From Rosistilla oblonga (lineage in GTDB: Bacteria > Planctomycetota > Planctomycetia > Pirellulales > Pirellulaceae), in the NCBI RefSeq assembly GCF_007751715.1, contig NZ_CP036292.1:1798001-1862000 (forward strand): 64,000 nucleotides of DNA, written 5' to 3'. The notes under the pieces are model-generated. The model saw nothing but the letters and a program-made list of their open reading frames with translations. It searched no databases and was not told where the DNA came from. Shown here in pieces: positions 44,788-53,015 of the stretch (its first letter is position 1; every line of letters starts with the position of its first letter). Position numbers and translations under genes: made by a program.

Positions 44788-46038
44788 TCAGCCTGTCAGT
44801 TGAAGCTGGCCCGTCACCGCTTCGGCGATCAACGACGTGCGGAACTCGTTCATGAGTGTGATTTCTTTCGACACTGCGTTCACCACCTTGTCGATCCGTA
44901 CATATTCCGTTCGCAGGAATTCCGCGATCTTTTTTTGCTCATCGCTTGGAGGGACTGGAATTTCGATAGCCATCAAGCGATCTTTGGTCAACTTCGGTTG
45001 AGCCGCACCGCTAATCCACGGGTTGTAGTCGATGGCTTCGAGAAGTTCGGCTAGGAAGTAGAAGTCACCTCGCTTGGGACGCAAGATGTGCGCGTGATTA
45101 TTGACCCAGTATCTGCCCGTTGCGATGATCGAAAGACGCAGATTGCGCAGGACGAGGTTTGCGCCATCTTCGGCGACAAGAATCAAATCCTCGTCGAAAA
45201 TGAAATCATCAACTTTGTCGATTACACCGGATGCCCCGTAATAGTCAAATTCGCGTTTTTTCATCGCCCCACGCTCGCTTGAATTGAGCGGGATGCGGCG
45301 TGTATTGAAGTTGTCAAATTCGGATTTGAGCCTTCCAGGAAACCAACCCACAGGAATCTCGGGAATCCAGAAAATGCCAGATGGTTTCAGCTTCGGCGAT
45401 GCCGATAATCCGCGTGTTACTGCCTTCATGCGAATCGCCGATCTTTCTTTCTCCAGCAGTTCGATGAGGCGGCGTTTGTTGGCGATGAAGCGGTCGATCT
45501 CGGCGAGCTTGCCGTCCAGGAACGACACGATCGCATCCTGCTCTCGCCGCGGGGGAACCGGGAAGAGCTGTTTGCCAAAATCACCAAAACGGAAGTCCGT
45601 GGACCGTTCGCGGATCCCAGTTGCAAGTGCAAGTATGTAATTCGTTCGTGCCATCTCGCGGAGTAAATAGGCATAGTAATACGGGTTTGCTTCAGAGGAT
45701 CTGGGCAAGCAGACTTGATAGACAGGAGATGATTTTCCGTCCGAATCTGAAACACCAATGGCTCCTGCGAAGCCGTCCATCGCATGAATCACCAAATCGC
45801 CCACGCGGATTCCTTGATATCCGATTTCCTGCATCGCTTCGGTGAAGCCATCAGAGCGACGGTTCTTGCGCAATGTGACCTCGCCGTCACGGAACGCGGT
45901 AATGACTTTGTCTTGTTCTCGAACGGGGCGTTGAACTTTGTAGAAAAGTGATTTTCCCCTCGAGATTCCCCAATGTTCGGGAAATCCCATGAGCCAAGGG
46001 ACAGCTTTCTTGCTTTGATCGGTCGTCACAACGCTCAC
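44788..46038 (-). CDS. hsdS: Type I restriction enzyme specificity subunit
   Basis: The DNA-recognition subunit of the type I system. At 416 residues it has the expected two target-recognition domains, each followed by a coiled-coil helix. The first half has the typical PVPPRREQDAIVSFLDGKLAEIDRFIANKRRLIELLEKERSA segment pattern and the second the matching PVPPSDEQKKIAEFLRTEYVRIDKVV. The start is a GTG that overlaps the hsdM stop by 4 nt (GTGA), so it is translationally coupled to hsdM. The recognition sequence cannot be read from the protein. hsdR is not adjacent but lies about 7.7 kb further on. Confidence 0.93.
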   Translation of the reverse strand: MSVVTTDQSKKAVPWLMGFPEHWGISRGKSLFYKVQRPVREQDKVITAFRDGEVTLRKNRRSDGFTEAMQEIGYQGIRVGDLVIHAMDGFAGAIGVSDSDGKSSPVYQVCLPRSSEANPYYYAYLLREMARTNYILALATGIRERSTDFRFGDFGKQLFPVPPRREQDAIVSFLDGKLAEIDRFIANKRRLIELLEKERSAIRMKAVTRGLSASPKLKPSGIFWIPEIPVGWFPGRLKSEFDNFNTRRIPLNSSERGAMKKREFDYYGASGVIDKVDDFIFDEDLILVAEDGANLVLRNLRLSIIATGRYWVNNHAHILRPKRGDFYFLAELLEAIDYNPWISGAAQPKLTKDRLMAIEIPVPPSDEQKKIAEFLRTEYVRIDKVVNAVSKEITLMNEFRTSLIAEAVTGQLQLTG

Positions 46039-48353
46039 GAGACCACCTCCGTGATCTTCTCCAGCAAACCTTCGGTCTCCTTTTCCAAAGCCTGAATATC
46101 AGTCGTGATCTCGGACAGACTCCGCAGCGGCGTGTACCGATAGAAGTGTCGCGTGAACGGGATCTCATAGCCGACTTTGGTTTGCTCGGCGTCGATCCAG
46201 GCGTCCGCGACGTGCGGACGCACTTCGCGCTCGAAAAAAGCCTCGATGCCGCCCTCCTCTAATAAAGGAATCTGCTCCGTGTCCCGAAGGGAACTATCCG
46301 GTTCATGCTCAACGATGAAAGTGGACTTGCCTTCGGTCAGCACGTGGAAACCGTAGCGTCGGCCGCGAGCTTCAGTCGATTTATCGATGCCGGCCTCATC
46401 CGAAGGAAGCAACTCTTGCAGTACTTCGTCGACCGTCTCGCCCTTCTTCAGCTTGGTGCGTTTGGCAACAACCGGCTCGGCCAGTTCATCGGTTTCGGCT
46501 AACGAGTCGCGGATGAATTTCTGCTCCGTCTTATTGGCTTTGATTTCCATCTCGCTGGCCAGTTTCCTCAGCTCGACCAACACAGCTTCCCAGTCCATGT
46601 GCGGCCCCGCACCAATCTGCTCCGCCAACTTCTCCACCAGCGGCGGCAATGCCTTGATCGACTTGCGTTTATCCGACTCGCAGGCCGCCGCGAATTGCTG
46701 CAAACGCTCGGGCGTCAAATCGGTTCGCAACCGCAGCGGACGCTCGACGGTGATCTTCCAGTACCCGAAAGCTTCGTTGTCAAAGATCTTCGACGTCTCG
46801 GACTCCTCGAAGTCCAGCAACTGCCGCGTCACCGTTTGAATATGATCCGCATTCAGCTTGCAAGTCTTGGAACCCAGGTTCTTTCGCAGCTTTTCAAATT
46901 GCTTCGTTGCATCAATCAATTGCACTTTGCCGCGACGGTTTTCGGGCTTGCGGTTGGTCAGCACCCAGATGTAGGTCGCGATGCCGGTGTTGTAGAAGAT
47001 GTTCAGCGGTAACGCGACGATCGCTTCGAGCCAATCGTTCTCGATGATCCAGCGCCGAATGTTGGATTCACCCTGGCCCGCATCGCCGGTGAAGAGGCTG
47101 GAGCCGTTGTGGACCTCGGCAATGCGGCTGCCCAGCGGCGTGTTGTGCTTCATCTTGGACAGCATGTTGACCAAGAACATCAATTGTCCGTCGCTGGATC
47201 GCGTGATCATTCGATAGTCATCGTCGTCGCCGTACTCGCTCTTCAGTTCGGTCACGAACCGCGGGTCGGTCATGTCGGCTTTCTTGCCATCACACAACCG
47301 ATCGAGGTCCATCTTCCAGCTCTTTCCGTACGGAGGATTGGAGAGCATGAAGTCGAACTCTTCGGCCGGGTATCCGTCCGCGCCCAGCGTCGATCCGTAA
47401 ATGATGTTGGCGGCTTCTTCACCTTCGCCCTTGAGCAGCAGATCGGCTTTGCAGATCGCGTAGGTCTCTGGCTGCAATTCTTGACCGTACAAATGGATCG
47501 AAACCGCTTTGCCGTGATCCTCGGCCAGCCCGGTCAATGTTTCATCGGCAACGGTCAACATACCGCCAGTCCCGCAGGCTCCGTCGTAGACCAGGTAGGT
47601 GTTGTCTTCGATCTGGTCGGCGATCGGTTTGAAGATCAAGTTGGCCATCAACTGCACCACGTCGCGCGGCGTCCAGTGTTCCCCGGCCTCTTCGTTGTTC
47701 TCTTCGTTGAACATCCGGATCAGGTGTTCAAAGATCGTGCCCATCGTGTGGTTGTCGACGCCGGGATGCGTTTCGATGCCATCGGCGTCGGTGGCCGGTT
47801 CGGGGCCGAGGTGCATCGAGGGCGAGACAAACTTTTCGATCAGCGAGTAGAGCGCGCCGGCGTCCTGCAGTTTTTGCAACAAGTTGCGGAAGTCGAACTT
47901 GTCCAGAATCTCTTGGACGTTGGGCGAGAAGCCGTCAAGGTAGTCGATCAGGTTCAGACGCAGTTCTTGTTTCTTGCCGGTCGCCAGCAACGATTTCAGC
48001 GTGAACTGAGACGTGTTGTAAAACGGCTGGCCCGAAACGCTGCAAAGGGCACCGTATTGCTCGTTGATACCGTTATCGTCGAGCAGTTTCTTGGTCTTGC
48101 GAACTTCTTCGTCGGTCGATTCCAGGATCACATCCAGCCGACGAATGACGACCATTGGCAGGATGGCGTCGCGATACTTGCCGCGGACCAGGACATCGCG
48201 AAGCACATCGTCAGCGATGCCCCAGACGAAACTGACGAGTTTATTATGTAATGTTGGGTCCACGCGTAACGGATCCTCCTTGGTGGGTTGAAATACTGGC
48301 CCGCCGTGAATGCGAGAATGGATTGTTGTTTCGGGATTCACAGCGGTGGTCAT
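46035..48353 (-). CDS. hsdM: Type I restriction-modification N6-adenine methyltransferase subunit
   Basis: The modification subunit. AdoMet motif I is YDGACGTGGML (residues about 256-266) and the catalytic motif IV is SNPPYGKSW (338-346), both intact. The N-terminal HsdM helical domain is normal. The 772-residue length is above the usual 500-550; the excess is a C-terminal Lys/Glu-rich helical extension. The frame runs up to 48440, but ATG 48353 (MTTAVNPETT) leads directly into the conserved N-terminus, so I use it. It is preceded by the lipoprotein gene (83 nt gap) and probably depends on promoter C. A 380-codon antisense frame over this gene is a codon-usage shadow. Confidence 0.94.
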   Translation of the reverse strand: MTTAVNPETTIHSRIHGGPVFQPTKEDPLRVDPTLHNKLVSFVWGIADDVLRDVLVRGKYRDAILPMVVIRRLDVILESTDEEVRKTKKLLDDNGINEQYGALCSVSGQPFYNTSQFTLKSLLATGKKQELRLNLIDYLDGFSPNVQEILDKFDFRNLLQKLQDAGALYSLIEKFVSPSMHLGPEPATDADGIETHPGVDNHTMGTIFEHLIRMFNEENNEEAGEHWTPRDVVQLMANLIFKPIADQIEDNTYLVYDGACGTGGMLTVADETLTGLAEDHGKAVSIHLYGQELQPETYAICKADLLLKGEGEEAANIIYGSTLGADGYPAEEFDFMLSNPPYGKSWKMDLDRLCDGKKADMTDPRFVTELKSEYGDDDDYRMITRSSDGQLMFLVNMLSKMKHNTPLGSRIAEVHNGSSLFTGDAGQGESNIRRWIIENDWLEAIVALPLNIFYNTGIATYIWVLTNRKPENRRGKVQLIDATKQFEKLRKNLGSKTCKLNADHIQTVTRQLLDFEESETSKIFDNEAFGYWKITVERPLRLRTDLTPERLQQFAAACESDKRKSIKALPPLVEKLAEQIGAGPHMDWEAVLVELRKLASEMEIKANKTEQKFIRDSLAETDELAEPVVAKRTKLKKGETVDEVLQELLPSDEAGIDKSTEARGRRYGFHVLTEGKSTFIVEHEPDSSLRDTEQIPLLEEGGIEAFFEREVRPHVADAWIDAEQTKVGYEIPFTRHFYRYTPLRSLSEITTDIQALEKETEGLLEKITEVVS

Positions 48354-48436
48354 CTTACCGGATCGTGTTTGAAGATGTGAGCAGTGGGCCATAAGAAACA
48401 GGGTGACATCTATGCCGTATGTTCTGCGAAGCCTCA

Positions 48437-49138
48437 TCAACCGCTTTGGCTGATACGCTGCAGTGCATCGACCACGGTTGCGGCATCATCGGCCGGAAGC
48501 CGGGCCGCGACGGACGTGCTAAGCAGGTCAACGACTTGCTGGCGATGCTGGATTTCGCGTCGCTGGATCGCATGCATCGACACGGACCGATACAGCAAAA
48601 GGACGATGGCCAATAACGCGACCGCAAATGCGATCGAAACGCCCCAAACGAACATCAGCCAAAACTCAGCCGTCGCCACGGCATCGTCTTTCTCCTGACG
48701 CATATTTTCGTACTCAGTCTTCACATGCCGGGCTTCGCCAATGTCGGTCATTGAGTCATTGGTCTTGCGATAGAAGTCGTTTTCCAATTTAACGATCGAC
48801 TCTTCGCGGTCGATGATCGCGGTCTCTCGCTCGAGCAATTGGGTCTCGAGGGTGTCCAGAGCAGCCTTGCGGCCGTCCAAGATTCGTTGCTTCTCTTCCA
48901 TCTCAAATCCCTTGCCGCCTTCGGCTGCCGCCAGCTCTGCTTGCAAGCGATGATTCGCTTCCCGCGACTTGGTCAGCTCACTTTCGAGGCTCGCGATTCG
49001 CTGGTTCTGCTCCGTACGAGTTCGCTCCACTTCCGACAACCGACCACGGGCCTCGTCGCCGGTCGGCAACGAAGACCCACCGCAACCGGCGATGAAAACA
49101 AACAAGAACAAGACGGCAGTGATTGAGATGTTTTTCAT
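48437..49138 (-). CDS. Coiled-coil lipoprotein with C-terminal membrane helix, upstream of hsdM
   Basis: 233 residues from ATG 49138. A signal peptide with a lipobox (VLFLFVFIAGC, Cys near residue 19) predicts a lipoprotein. Residues about 35-130 are Glu/Arg/Leu heptad-like coiled coil. A strong membrane helix follows (FWLMFVWGVSIAFAVALLA, about 158-182), then a short cytoplasmic-type tail. A lipid anchor at one end and a transmembrane helix at the other is an unusual topology. It is not a known type I restriction component, yet it lies directly upstream of hsdM in the same orientation and its start is close behind promoter C. It may link envelope state to the restriction unit; this is inference. 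ATG 49144 is an alternative start. Confidence 0.7.
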   Translation of the reverse strand: MKNISITAVLFLFVFIAGCGGSSLPTGDEARGRLSEVERTRTEQNQRIASLESELTKSREANHRLQAELAAAEGGKGFEMEEKQRILDGRKAALDTLETQLLERETAIIDREESIVKLENDFYRKTNDSMTDIGEARHVKTEYENMRQEKDDAVATAEFWLMFVWGVSIAFAVALLAIVLLLYRSVSMHAIQRREIQHRQQVVDLLSTSVAARLPADDAATVVDALQRISQSG

Positions 49139-49147
49139 TAACATTTC

Positions 49148-49176
49148 GTAACGGGTGTGAATCCGAAATCGTCCGG
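49148..49176 (-). promoter_or_regulatory. ECF-sigma-type promoter C (CCGGAC-N17-CGTTAC)
   Basis: Same elements as the other eight sites but with a 17-bp spacer. The -10 lies only 10 nt before ATG 49138, so the lipoprotein transcript would have almost no leader. Confidence 0.6.
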
Positions 49177-49178
49177 TT

Positions 49179-51659
49179 TTACTGAGCGTGTAACCGAAGT
49201 TTTATTGCCTCGGCGGCTTTTCGCTCCGCCTTCTGCGTCGCGGTGGCTTCGACCAAACGGAATTGAAGGCACCCACACATGCAACTAATCTCGGTGCATT
49301 TGACTGGGCTGTTGCGGCGGACTGTGGTTTTACAGCCTTGGCAGGTCAGGCAATCGAGCAGCTCGCGATAGGCCTTTACGACGTGCGTGAACTCTTGCCG
49401 GGTGAAGTCTTGCCATTGGTTGTGATGGACGGCAGGATTCACCATCCAGCTTTCCTGTTCCTCAATTCGTGTGACCAGATCCTTGAATTTGCTTTCGAGC
49501 TGGCTCGTTTCTTCATCCTTGTCGACATGCCCCCAGCTCTTGGACGCTTTGGCGGACTGTTTCAACAGTTTCCGAAACCGCTGACAAACCCTCGGGAACA
49601 GTTCTCCAACGGAATGAGAGCCGTCGGCGCGGTAGACAACATCCGCACCCAAATCGTCGGCAAGCTCTGACGATAGGCACTCGAGATGGTTGCGAAGCCG
49701 CCACGCTGCGAGGCCAATGTCATTCTTTTGCAAGGCCGCTTCGATCTCGTCCCATGTACCGACAGCCGTGAAAACCTGGGGACCGTGGTCGACGGTCCAG
49801 CCGCTGAACTGGATTGCCGATTTCGGCTCGATCAATTTGGCGGTCTGCATCTGCTTGAACCAGGTTCGCTCGTGTGTCGTGATGATGAATTGTGTATCGG
49901 GGAATTTGGTGCGGAGCAGTTCGCAGAGCTTCTTGCGATGCCCGTTGTCGATCGACATGACAACGTCATCCAAAATGACCAGTTTCAAGTCACCGTCGAA
50001 TACGTGTTTCATGAGTGCCAGGTACAGGCAAATCCCCATCCCGTCTTGGTGTCCTTCGCTGTGAAAAGCGGCTGGCGGGTGGATGCCGTGCGTGTAAAAC
50101 TTGGCCTTGATTTCGAGGCTGTTCTCCGACGTGTTGAACTCCGACTCAAAATCGCTTTCGTCGTCTTCGTTGATGAAGCGGTATGAGTGCTCAAAGTCAG
50201 CTTTTACATGGCCGTAGAGTTCGTTCAAAACCGCCTCGGACGTTTGTTGGTACGCCGCGTGAGTACGCTTTGCGAGCATTGCGACTTTCTCCGAAACCGC
50301 TGCCTTCTCCTTGGCCTGCTTGTATTCGGCTAGCTGGCGTTTGGCTTCGACCAGAAACGTTCGCGAATGGTCGGTTGCGGATTGCTCCGGGAGCTGGTTC
50401 ACCTTTTCAGCGAGTGCCTCGACAGCGGCCGAGACACTGTTCAATTTCAGCGGATTACTGATCCAAGTTCGACCGGACATGATGCCGGCCTGCGTAGTCA
50501 GATCATTTGCCCAGGAAGAGACCCTTTCGTACGCCGTCTCCAATTCGAAAATTTGATCCGGCGAGGAAAGTCGTTTGGCGATCACGCCGAGACTTTGCAA
50601 GTCGCGGCCGATCGAAGTCAAGGCGAGCGACAACGTATCTGCGGCGTTCTCGATCGCATCGTTGATAGCTTTTGCTGCTTCGCACTGCGTTTGCTTCGCC
50701 ATCAAGTGCTGCTTCAATTTCTCGAACTCCCATTCTTTGTCACACAGCGGGCACTGGTCGGCATCGAGAGCATCTAGCCCGAATCCGATCAACTGGTGCC
50801 GGGCCAATGCGATCGCTAGCGTCGGGGCTGCATCTAAGGTGTCGAGCTGACTGATGATCTGGCCGCAAGCCTGACCGATGCCATCGTCAGCAATGGAGTC
50901 TCGAATCGTCTGGATTTCGGCGATCGCGTTCTGCTTATTGACTTCTTGTTTTGTGACAACACTCTTGTCGGACGCAGGCGACAAGAAGCTATCCAGATCA
51001 GGCGATGGACTAAAACCCGCAGTGGACTGGTGGTGGTTGATCACCGCGAGCACTTTTCCGTCTTCAATCTGAGGAACGCCAAGGTGCGTGCAGAGCTTTG
51101 CCGTGAGGTCCGAGAGCGATTGCTGGTCAGCCGTCGATAATCGGGCACATTGTGCGTTGGCTTTTCGGAGTTCATCACATGTCGACTGAACTTTGTCCAA
51201 CCGCAACAACGCTTGCAGTTCCTTCGATCGGTCTTTGGATTCCGCCAAGATGAATCGTATGATTTGCCGGCGGGTCAATGCAATCTCTGGATGACCGGCG
51301 ATCTCGCTGACAATGGCGTTCGCGAGTTCATCATTTGGTTCGATTTTCGGCTTGGACGGATTCTTCGTCGTCCGTGTCACGACGATCTCGCGATTTTGGC
51401 TGGGCACATGCAGGGTCAGCGTCACCTTGCCGATGTCTGCGTCAACATGCTTCCCATGCTCTTTGACGGTCAGCGCCTTCGTGCCGAGGCCTTTCAGCCT
51501 GCTGCACTTGCCTGTCAGCCCGAACTCGACAGCGTCCACGACGCCGCTCTTCCCTGATCCGTTCGGGCCTTGGATTGCAAGCGAAAGGAGATTCAGCTCG
51601 CGGTTGAAGTGTTTGATCCCGCGGACGTGGTCAATCGTGATTTCTTTGATTTGAATCAT
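49179..51659 (-). CDS. Rad50/SMC-like AAA ATPase with zinc hook
   Basis: An 826-residue protein. The start RGIKHFNRELNLLSLAIQGPNGSGKS places Walker A at 31-38. Two coiled-coil arms flank a CPLC zinc hook (303-306). The ABC signature region is FHSEGHQDGMGICLYLAL (532-549) and Walker B LKLVILDDVVMSID (558-571), followed by a TTHERTW switch. About 200 further residues hold a Cys cluster (CQGCKTT...CMCGC) that may form a zinc ribbon. Such DNA-end-sensing ATPases act in several defence systems (Lamassu- and Gabija-type proteins share this core), but no nuclease partner of those systems is adjacent. Its ATG overlaps the stop of the 62-aa gene by 4 nt. Confidence 0.8.
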   Translation of the reverse strand: MIQIKEITIDHVRGIKHFNRELNLLSLAIQGPNGSGKSGVVDAVEFGLTGKCSRLKGLGTKALTVKEHGKHVDADIGKVTLTLHVPSQNREIVVTRTTKNPSKPKIEPNDELANAIVSEIAGHPEIALTRRQIIRFILAESKDRSKELQALLRLDKVQSTCDELRKANAQCARLSTADQQSLSDLTAKLCTHLGVPQIEDGKVLAVINHHQSTAGFSPSPDLDSFLSPASDKSVVTKQEVNKQNAIAEIQTIRDSIADDGIGQACGQIISQLDTLDAAPTLAIALARHQLIGFGLDALDADQCPLCDKEWEFEKLKQHLMAKQTQCEAAKAINDAIENAADTLSLALTSIGRDLQSLGVIAKRLSSPDQIFELETAYERVSSWANDLTTQAGIMSGRTWISNPLKLNSVSAAVEALAEKVNQLPEQSATDHSRTFLVEAKRQLAEYKQAKEKAAVSEKVAMLAKRTHAAYQQTSEAVLNELYGHVKADFEHSYRFINEDDESDFESEFNTSENSLEIKAKFYTHGIHPPAAFHSEGHQDGMGICLYLALMKHVFDGDLKLVILDDVVMSIDNGHRKKLCELLRTKFPDTQFIITTHERTWFKQMQTAKLIEPKSAIQFSGWTVDHGPQVFTAVGTWDEIEAALQKNDIGLAAWRLRNHLECLSSELADDLGADVVYRADGSHSVGELFPRVCQRFRKLLKQSAKASKSWGHVDKDEETSQLESKFKDLVTRIEEQESWMVNPAVHHNQWQDFTRQEFTHVVKAYRELLDCLTCQGCKTTVRRNSPVKCTEISCMCGCLQFRLVEATATQKAERKAAEAIKLRLHAQ

Positions 51660-51844
51660 GCGTTGGTTGCATCCTCGTTAGTCTTGGATTGAAAGATTAC
51701 AATGAAGTCGCCTGCTTTGGGCTTCTCGTTCTCGGCAATCAGTTTGCCAACATCGCCTGCGATGTCGCTCGTACCATCGGACTCGTGCATCTTTTCAAGA
51801 AACGCGGATGTGACACGGTCAACAATGGATCTGTTCTGTTCCAT
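51656..51844 (-). CDS. Small acidic protein coupled to the Rad50-like ATPase
   Basis: 62 residues, acidic and probably soluble: a helical N-terminal half (IVDRVTSAFLEKMHESDG) and a short beta-like end (AGDFIVIFQSKT). No family is recognised. Its stop overlaps the ATPase start (ATGA), so it is very likely expressed and made in step with the ATPase, perhaps as a small regulatory or antitoxin-like subunit. The sigma-type promoter D lies upstream, ahead of the 45-aa gene. Confidence 0.6.
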   Translation of the reverse strand: MEQNRSIVDRVTSAFLEKMHESDGTSDIAGDVGKLIAENEKPKAGDFIVIFQSKTNEDATNA

Positions 51845-51958
51845 TAATGTGCTCCATTCTGCTTGGTTTGCTGGTTTGGTGGTTCAACACTCGGCGATCT
51901 GCGACGCGTGAGCGGCCGGGTGCTAGCGAGGATGCCTTATGACTCATGGCTCAGCATC

Positions 51959-52096
51959 CTAGAACATCACGTTGAACGCGATTGTCAGGATGACGAGCAA
52001 TCCAATGTCGCCTTTGAAGGCTTCAGGGGTCGTGCCGCGAAACGCGAATGAACGCATCCCGCCAACAACGATCAATGCGATGATGAATTCTGTCAT
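51959..52096 (-). CDS. 45-residue two-helix membrane peptide
   Basis: A short frame read by eye. Residues 2-13 (TEFIIALIVVGG) and about 31-45 (DIGLLVILTIAFNVMF) are hydrophobic and flank a basic/polar loop (MRSFAFRGTTPEAFKG). AAGGAA lies upstream of the ATG and promoter D has its -10 53 nt away, the same distance as other units, which argues for a real gene. It is the first gene of the unit with the 62-aa protein and the Rad50-like ATPase. Small two-helix peptides can be membrane-depolarising effectors; nothing here proves that. Confidence 0.5.
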   Translation of the reverse strand: MTEFIIALIVVGGMRSFAFRGTTPEAFKGDIGLLVILTIAFNVMF

Positions 52097-52141
52097 GATG
52101 CTCGTTGGGTTCCTTGATGGTTGGTTGAAATGTTTGATCTG

Positions 52142-52873
52142 CTAGTGACTAACGAGAGGGCTCGTAATCTGTCCGGCTTTGGCAGGATTTTGCTTCGTTG
52201 GTTTCTTGATGCCACCGCAACTGAGCGTCGCGCCGTCGATGAAGTGCATCGCGTCGAGTCCATAAACTCGTGATATGTCTTGCGTCGAGACAGCCGCCGC
52301 CTTGTGTAGCGACATGACCATCAACGGCGGGCACCAGTTGCCGACGGCCAGCTTGGAGCGAAAGTTAACAATCAATTGTGGACGGTCGTGAGCGATACGA
52401 GATTTGCGTTTCCCGAAGCCTCGCCCGCGATGGACGATACAATTCGGGTCGAGCAAGATGACACCTGCGATCGGCGCGTGTTGAGCGTCGACGCCCTTGC
52501 CAAGTTCGGCGAGGCGTTCTGGAACACAGAACGTGACGGCATCGTCTTGCCAAAGGGTCGAGCGAGTTCCAGAACAAGCCTCATCAAACCACTGTTCGTA
52601 AGCGACGCTGGCCCATGCCCGCGTCGCAGGGACGACGATCCATCGACCACCGACAGCGGATTCATTGATGCGACGCATGTTGTCGATCATGCGAGCGAAG
52701 GAAGGTACCCCACCGACGTACCAGCCCAGATCGTCTTCACCCATCGCCCGACACGTATTAGCATCCGTACAAACTGGGCCGAGGTATTTCTCGCCAAGGC
52801 GCGCGATTCGCGCGGCACGCATCAAAGGCGTCGGATAGAGTGATTCAAAATCGAGCTGAGTTGTTGTTTGCAT
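52142..52873 (-). CDS. Unknown protein next to the DUF1998 helicase
   Basis: 243 residues, no family recognised. The middle contains beta-strand-like stretches (GGRWIVVPATRAW, IAGVILLDPNCIVHRGRG, RPQLIVNFRSKL) separated by helices, as in an alpha/beta enzyme fold, and a late MVMSLHKAAAVSTQDISRVYG. It has its own sigma-type promoter (E), 114 nt upstream, and its last codons contain promoter D of the next unit, so the units are packed end to end. It follows the helicase gene in the same orientation and may act with it. Confidence 0.65.
   Translation of the reverse strand: MQTTTQLDFESLYPTPLMRAARIARLGEKYLGPVCTDANTCRAMGEDDLGWYVGGVPSFARMIDNMRRINESAVGGRWIVVPATRAWASVAYEQWFDEACSGTRSTLWQDDAVTFCVPERLAELGKGVDAQHAPIAGVILLDPNCIVHRGRGFGKRKSRIAHDRPQLIVNFRSKLAVGNWCPPLMVMSLHKAAAVSTQDISRVYGLDAMHFIDGATLSCGGIKKPTKQNPAKAGQITSPLVSH
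52149..52176 (-). promoter_or_regulatory. ECF-sigma-type promoter D (CCGGAC-N16-CGTTAG)
   Basis: A perfect consensus copy inside the last codons of the 52142-52873 gene, with its -10 53 nt before the 45-aa gene. Confidence 0.75.
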
Positions 52874-52986
52874 GTTTGGAGATGAATCCTTAGGTAAGTG
52901 CTAAGTTGGGTGGCCTGCCAGTACTTGGCGGACGCTCGGGCCGTGAAGTTCACAACCCGATTGCGTCAGTGAGCGACTGCTATTGT

Positions 52987-53014
52987 CTAACGAGGCGAAT
53001 CGCAGATCGTCCGG
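52987..53014 (-). promoter_or_regulatory. ECF-sigma-type promoter E (CCGGAC-N16-CGTTAG)
   Basis: A perfect consensus copy that starts 1 bp after the helicase stop codon, 114 nt before the 52142-52873 gene. Confidence 0.75.
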
Positions 53015-53015
53015 A

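Noticed and set aside
47109-48251. 380-codon plus-strand frame
   Set aside because: It lies wholly antisense to hsdM, whose motifs are intact; its translation is His/Gln/Val-rich without a domain.
49179-51659. Complete Lamassu or Gabija system
   Set aside because: The ATPase core fits, but no LmuA-type effector or GajB helicase is adjacent.
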